From the NCBI RefSeq assembly GCF_018687715.1, contig NC_056752.1, forward strand, positions 49,272,837 to 49,336,836: a DNA stretch of 64,000 nucleotides, given 5' to 3'. The stretch is from Carya illinoinensis. Taxonomy: Eukaryota > Streptophyta > Magnoliopsida > Fagales > Juglandaceae. Made by a program: the position numbers and the translations under genes. The notes under the pieces are model-generated. The model had not been told where the DNA came from. It did no database searches and saw only the letters and a program-made list of their open reading frames with translations. This document shows positions 61,263 to 64,000 of this stretch, piece by piece (within the stretch, counting starts at the first letter, position 1; each line of letters begins with the position of its first letter).

Positions 61263-62336
61263 TTTTACACTAGCCAATGAGGCGCTGCCGTGTAGGAGGT
61301 GTAGGAAACTCCATTCCACACCCACATGCATGATAAAACAAAAAATTCATTTCTCTCACCTCTCCCTCGCGCGGTATTCCCTCTCCTTTCTCCTCTCCTC
61401 GTGCCCATTTCCTCCCCCAGTAGCCATTTCCTCTCTTTTCTCCCTCTCCCCATAAGCCATTTCCTCTCCCCTTCTCCATTTCTCTCTCTCCCCAACACCC
61501 CTGCAATAAAACGTGAAACATTTTGATAGGAATTGTTCAAATGCTTCTTGTTAGTAGAAGACTATGAGAAAAATTCAAACCAGCAGCAATTAGCAAAATA
61601 TTGCTTGTAGAATTGCAATAAGAAACTAGAGAGACAGAGATAAGAGAGTTGAACACTATAAACCGATTTATTTGGAAATTTATGGTTTTTAGAAAATTGT
61701 TTGCTTCTTATGAGAAATGTATAATAGAGAGTAGAGAAAGCTGAAATGAAAAAGCTTTCATTTTTTGTTTGTTTACATTCAATTCATTTTCTTATTTTCT
61801 TCTTCTTTCTTATTTATTTTTTTCCTCCTCCTTTTTGCATCTTCTTAAACTCCCTCCACTAACCATAACCGACTACTCTGAGTACTCTCCTTCCTCTCAA
61901 TTTAATTGCTATTTTCAAAACCACTCTTTCTGGGTGCTATATGAGAGGAAATCTGGTATCGGGGGAGGAGAAAGTAGGTGACGTTTTCACCTTTAACAGG
62001 ATTTTGTTCAGGAACTCTTGAAGTTGGAGAAGATCAAAAAACCAAGTTTTAAAGGGCTCCTTTCATGGCTTCCAATATTAAGGCCCCCAGCCAGTCAACC
62101 CAAGTAAAGCAATAGCAATTGTAGCAGCAACGTAGGCTTTTGAGAGAGAGAGAGAGAGAGAGAGATCGCGACTGGGGTGAGGAGAAAGAGCACAGACAAC
62201 GGTGTGTTTGGGGGGGGGGGGGGAGGTCGAGAAAGAGGGGGAAGATGTTGAGAAATTTTTTTTTATCATACATGCAAGTGTATAATAAAGTTTTCTACAC
62301 CTCTTAGGTGGCAGCGCATCATTGGTAGGTGTAAAA
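61263..62336. mobile_element. TIR DNA transposon, non-autonomous, about 1.07 kb
   Basis: The left end reads TTTTACACTAGCCAATGAGG then CGCTGCC, and GGTGTAGGAAACT. Read inward, the right end is TTTTACACCTACCAATGATG then CGCTGCC, and GGTGTAGAAAACT. The roughly 50-bp inverted repeats agree at most positions. No clear target duplication is seen, so the superfamily is open. The interior has a CT-rich tandem-like stretch (61350-61500, CCATTTCCTCTC repeated), a leader-like region, an (AG)n run at 62142-62165 and 14 G at 62210-62223. No transposase. Confidence 0.65.
62210..62223 (+). repeat. Poly-G run (14 bp)
   Basis: Homopolymer inside the TIR element. Confidence 0.9.
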
Positions 62337-64000
62337 ATGGGATAAACCCCCGACTGGCCTGTAGCTTCTCCCCTAACTAAAATCCACCGCTCCCGTCTTG
62401 CCATCTTGTTGTTTGTAACTTTGTGCATTATGTCTTTGAGTTTTTGGCATTTTGTTTTATAAAATATTGAGTGGCTCTTCTTGCTTTTTGTTTATTTTTT
62501 CTTTCTATCTCGTAAATGCATGGCAAAGTTTTTACATAAAATAATACTACGTATAATAATAAAATATATAAACGTCATATAATCGTTTAAAAAAAAAATT
62601 TATTATTAAAAAATTTTATTTTATATAAATTTTATCTTTATTTTATATTTTAAAAATAATTACACAATATATATATATATTCACAATTATAACTAAAATT
62701 TAACTGAGCTTAGGAAAGCGAAACAAAATAGACAAATCATTCGTCTTCGAGAAGGACACAAAAACCCCGAATGTCTACCACAAATATTATAAATTTATAT
62801 CCAAACTACAAAGAGAAATACTTCCCTACGAAAATATGTCACCCATGATTAATAAACTGAATCACACGCAACCGTACCGTCTGATCTCATTAAAGCTCAA
62901 CCTACCCGACCACCGTCGACTCTTATTTCGTGGGGCTTTGGCTGCCTTCTTCCGCACCAATTATTCAGATCTGGCAGATGAGTAGGATGCATGCATGCTG
63001 TATTACCTCTGAGTTGCCCGTACCATGCATGAACCATGTAGCTCAATAATTATCGAGTATTCTCGGAATATCTAATAATGTTTTTGAATATACATCATTT
63101 TTTTTTCTAGTGAAATCATTATTTACATTAAAAATATAAAATGATAAAAAAAAGTAAATTTAATTATTTATATTTGTTTTCGTATTCTTTCTTACGTCTC
63201 TCGTTCAATAAGTAGATCCAACTCATAAAATTTTTAATTAAACGTAACAGAATATAAAATTAAGGTTCAAACTCAAGGGAAGAGTCTAAAAAACTTATAC
63301 TCAAGAGATAGATTTAATTTTATATTATCTTTATCTATGTATGGTCTCTGATTATGGACACCATGCATGCATCTCCTTACATTTAATTCATCTAACTTTC
63401 TACAGTGATGATGATGTAACTTCTGGGTTTAAGCATCTGCAAGCTGCCTGCAAGCTAGACTGCGGGTCCATCCTGACACAGTCTAATTAAGATTAAACAA
63501 CCGTCCTGTTTGCATGAGCTCAGCTCCAACCATCAGAGGGCCAGAGAAGTACTACAACTTGCATTATAGTAAAAAACTTCCCAATAGCTAGATCAAAATA
63601 ATGATAATAATAATAGCAATATCTTCCCAGTTGGAAACTTGTTAAATTCAGCCACTACTATTTTGTCTATTCTGTATCTAACTCTTTCTAAGAATGAGCG
63701 TACCAAAGTGAAACCCATGCAAAGAAACCAATGTAAATGAGGCTCCAAGACATTTCCATGAGTGCAACAAAGACCTGAGTTTTGTACGACGTGCTACAGA
63801 ACACGTACATCTAATCAATGGGCGCTTCGAGTCAAACGTATCCACCTAACTAGAACGGAAACAAATAAATATATATGATTGATTGCATGTTTATCTTTAA
63901 ACTGCCCGTTTCAATGTTTGCATAGAATTATAAGAAGATTACTTAGACTTGTGAATTGACAGGGAGCATTGGCTAATGAAAGTTATACATCGGTGTGTTC
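62337..64000. other. Intergenic to window end, no gene recognised
   Basis: 62500-62700 and 63060-63340 are AT-rich. 63380-63570 and 63690-63900 have balanced composition but no readable protein, tRNA or microRNA. Confidence 0.35.

Noticed and set aside
61265..61540. Arg/Glu/Gly-rich minus-strand frame
   Set aside because: Complement of a CT-rich tandem-like stretch inside a TIR transposon.

Overview
The window is nuclear DNA from a dicot tree. Evidence: intron-containing plant transcription-factor genes, very AT-rich intergenic DNA, and many short repeats carrying 'GATGA' steps together with 'TTCAACTTTT' and 'TAATATTTTATT' blocks. I associate that repeat type with Fagales, probably Juglandaceae. 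The assignment is an inference from memory, not a search result.

Genes in order: the last exon of a RING-type E3 ligase (119-410, +); the single-exon GRAS regulator NSP1 (4885-6615, -); a growth-regulating factor of the GRF5 type with QLQ and WRC domains and a miR396 site (16661-18043, +, four coding exons); a small proline-rich single-pass membrane protein (31453-31926, -); an AINTEGUMENTA-like AP2 gene closest to AIL1 (40148-44024, -, nine coding exons including a 9-bp microexon); and an R2R3-MYB gene (58391-59249, +, three exons). Reading frames joined across the proposed splice sites stay open and match the family lengths (GRF 335 aa, AIL1 549 aa, MYB 212 aa). There are two gene relics: an AAA-ATPase N-terminal fragment near 8.4 kb and a LINE zinc-binding domain near 10.9 kb. 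The genes are independent of each other, with no operon-like logic; three of them are developmental or symbiosis regulators.

About one fifth of the window is one family of 3.0-3.5 kb elements, present four times (1283-4745 +, 19801-22828 -, 47511-50504 +, 53088-56608 -). Each begins TGT and ends ACA. Three have perfect 5-bp target duplications and the fourth differs at one base, so they look like solo LTRs of a long-LTR retrotransposon. Each carries a variable array of hairpin-forming repeats plus a cluster of short perfect inverted repeats. Copy 2 is nested inside another LTR-like insertion, which itself sits in the end of a foldback MITE. Non-autonomous DNA transposons with terminal inverted repeats and gene-like interiors lie at 24442-25545 (Harbinger-like), 28798-29952 (Mutator-like) and 61263-62336.

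The rest is AT-rich intergenic sequence with small foldback elements, microsatellites and five long G-rich runs. I found no convincing tRNA, rRNA, CRISPR or organelle sequence. The least-explained structure is the hairpin module of the long-LTR family.
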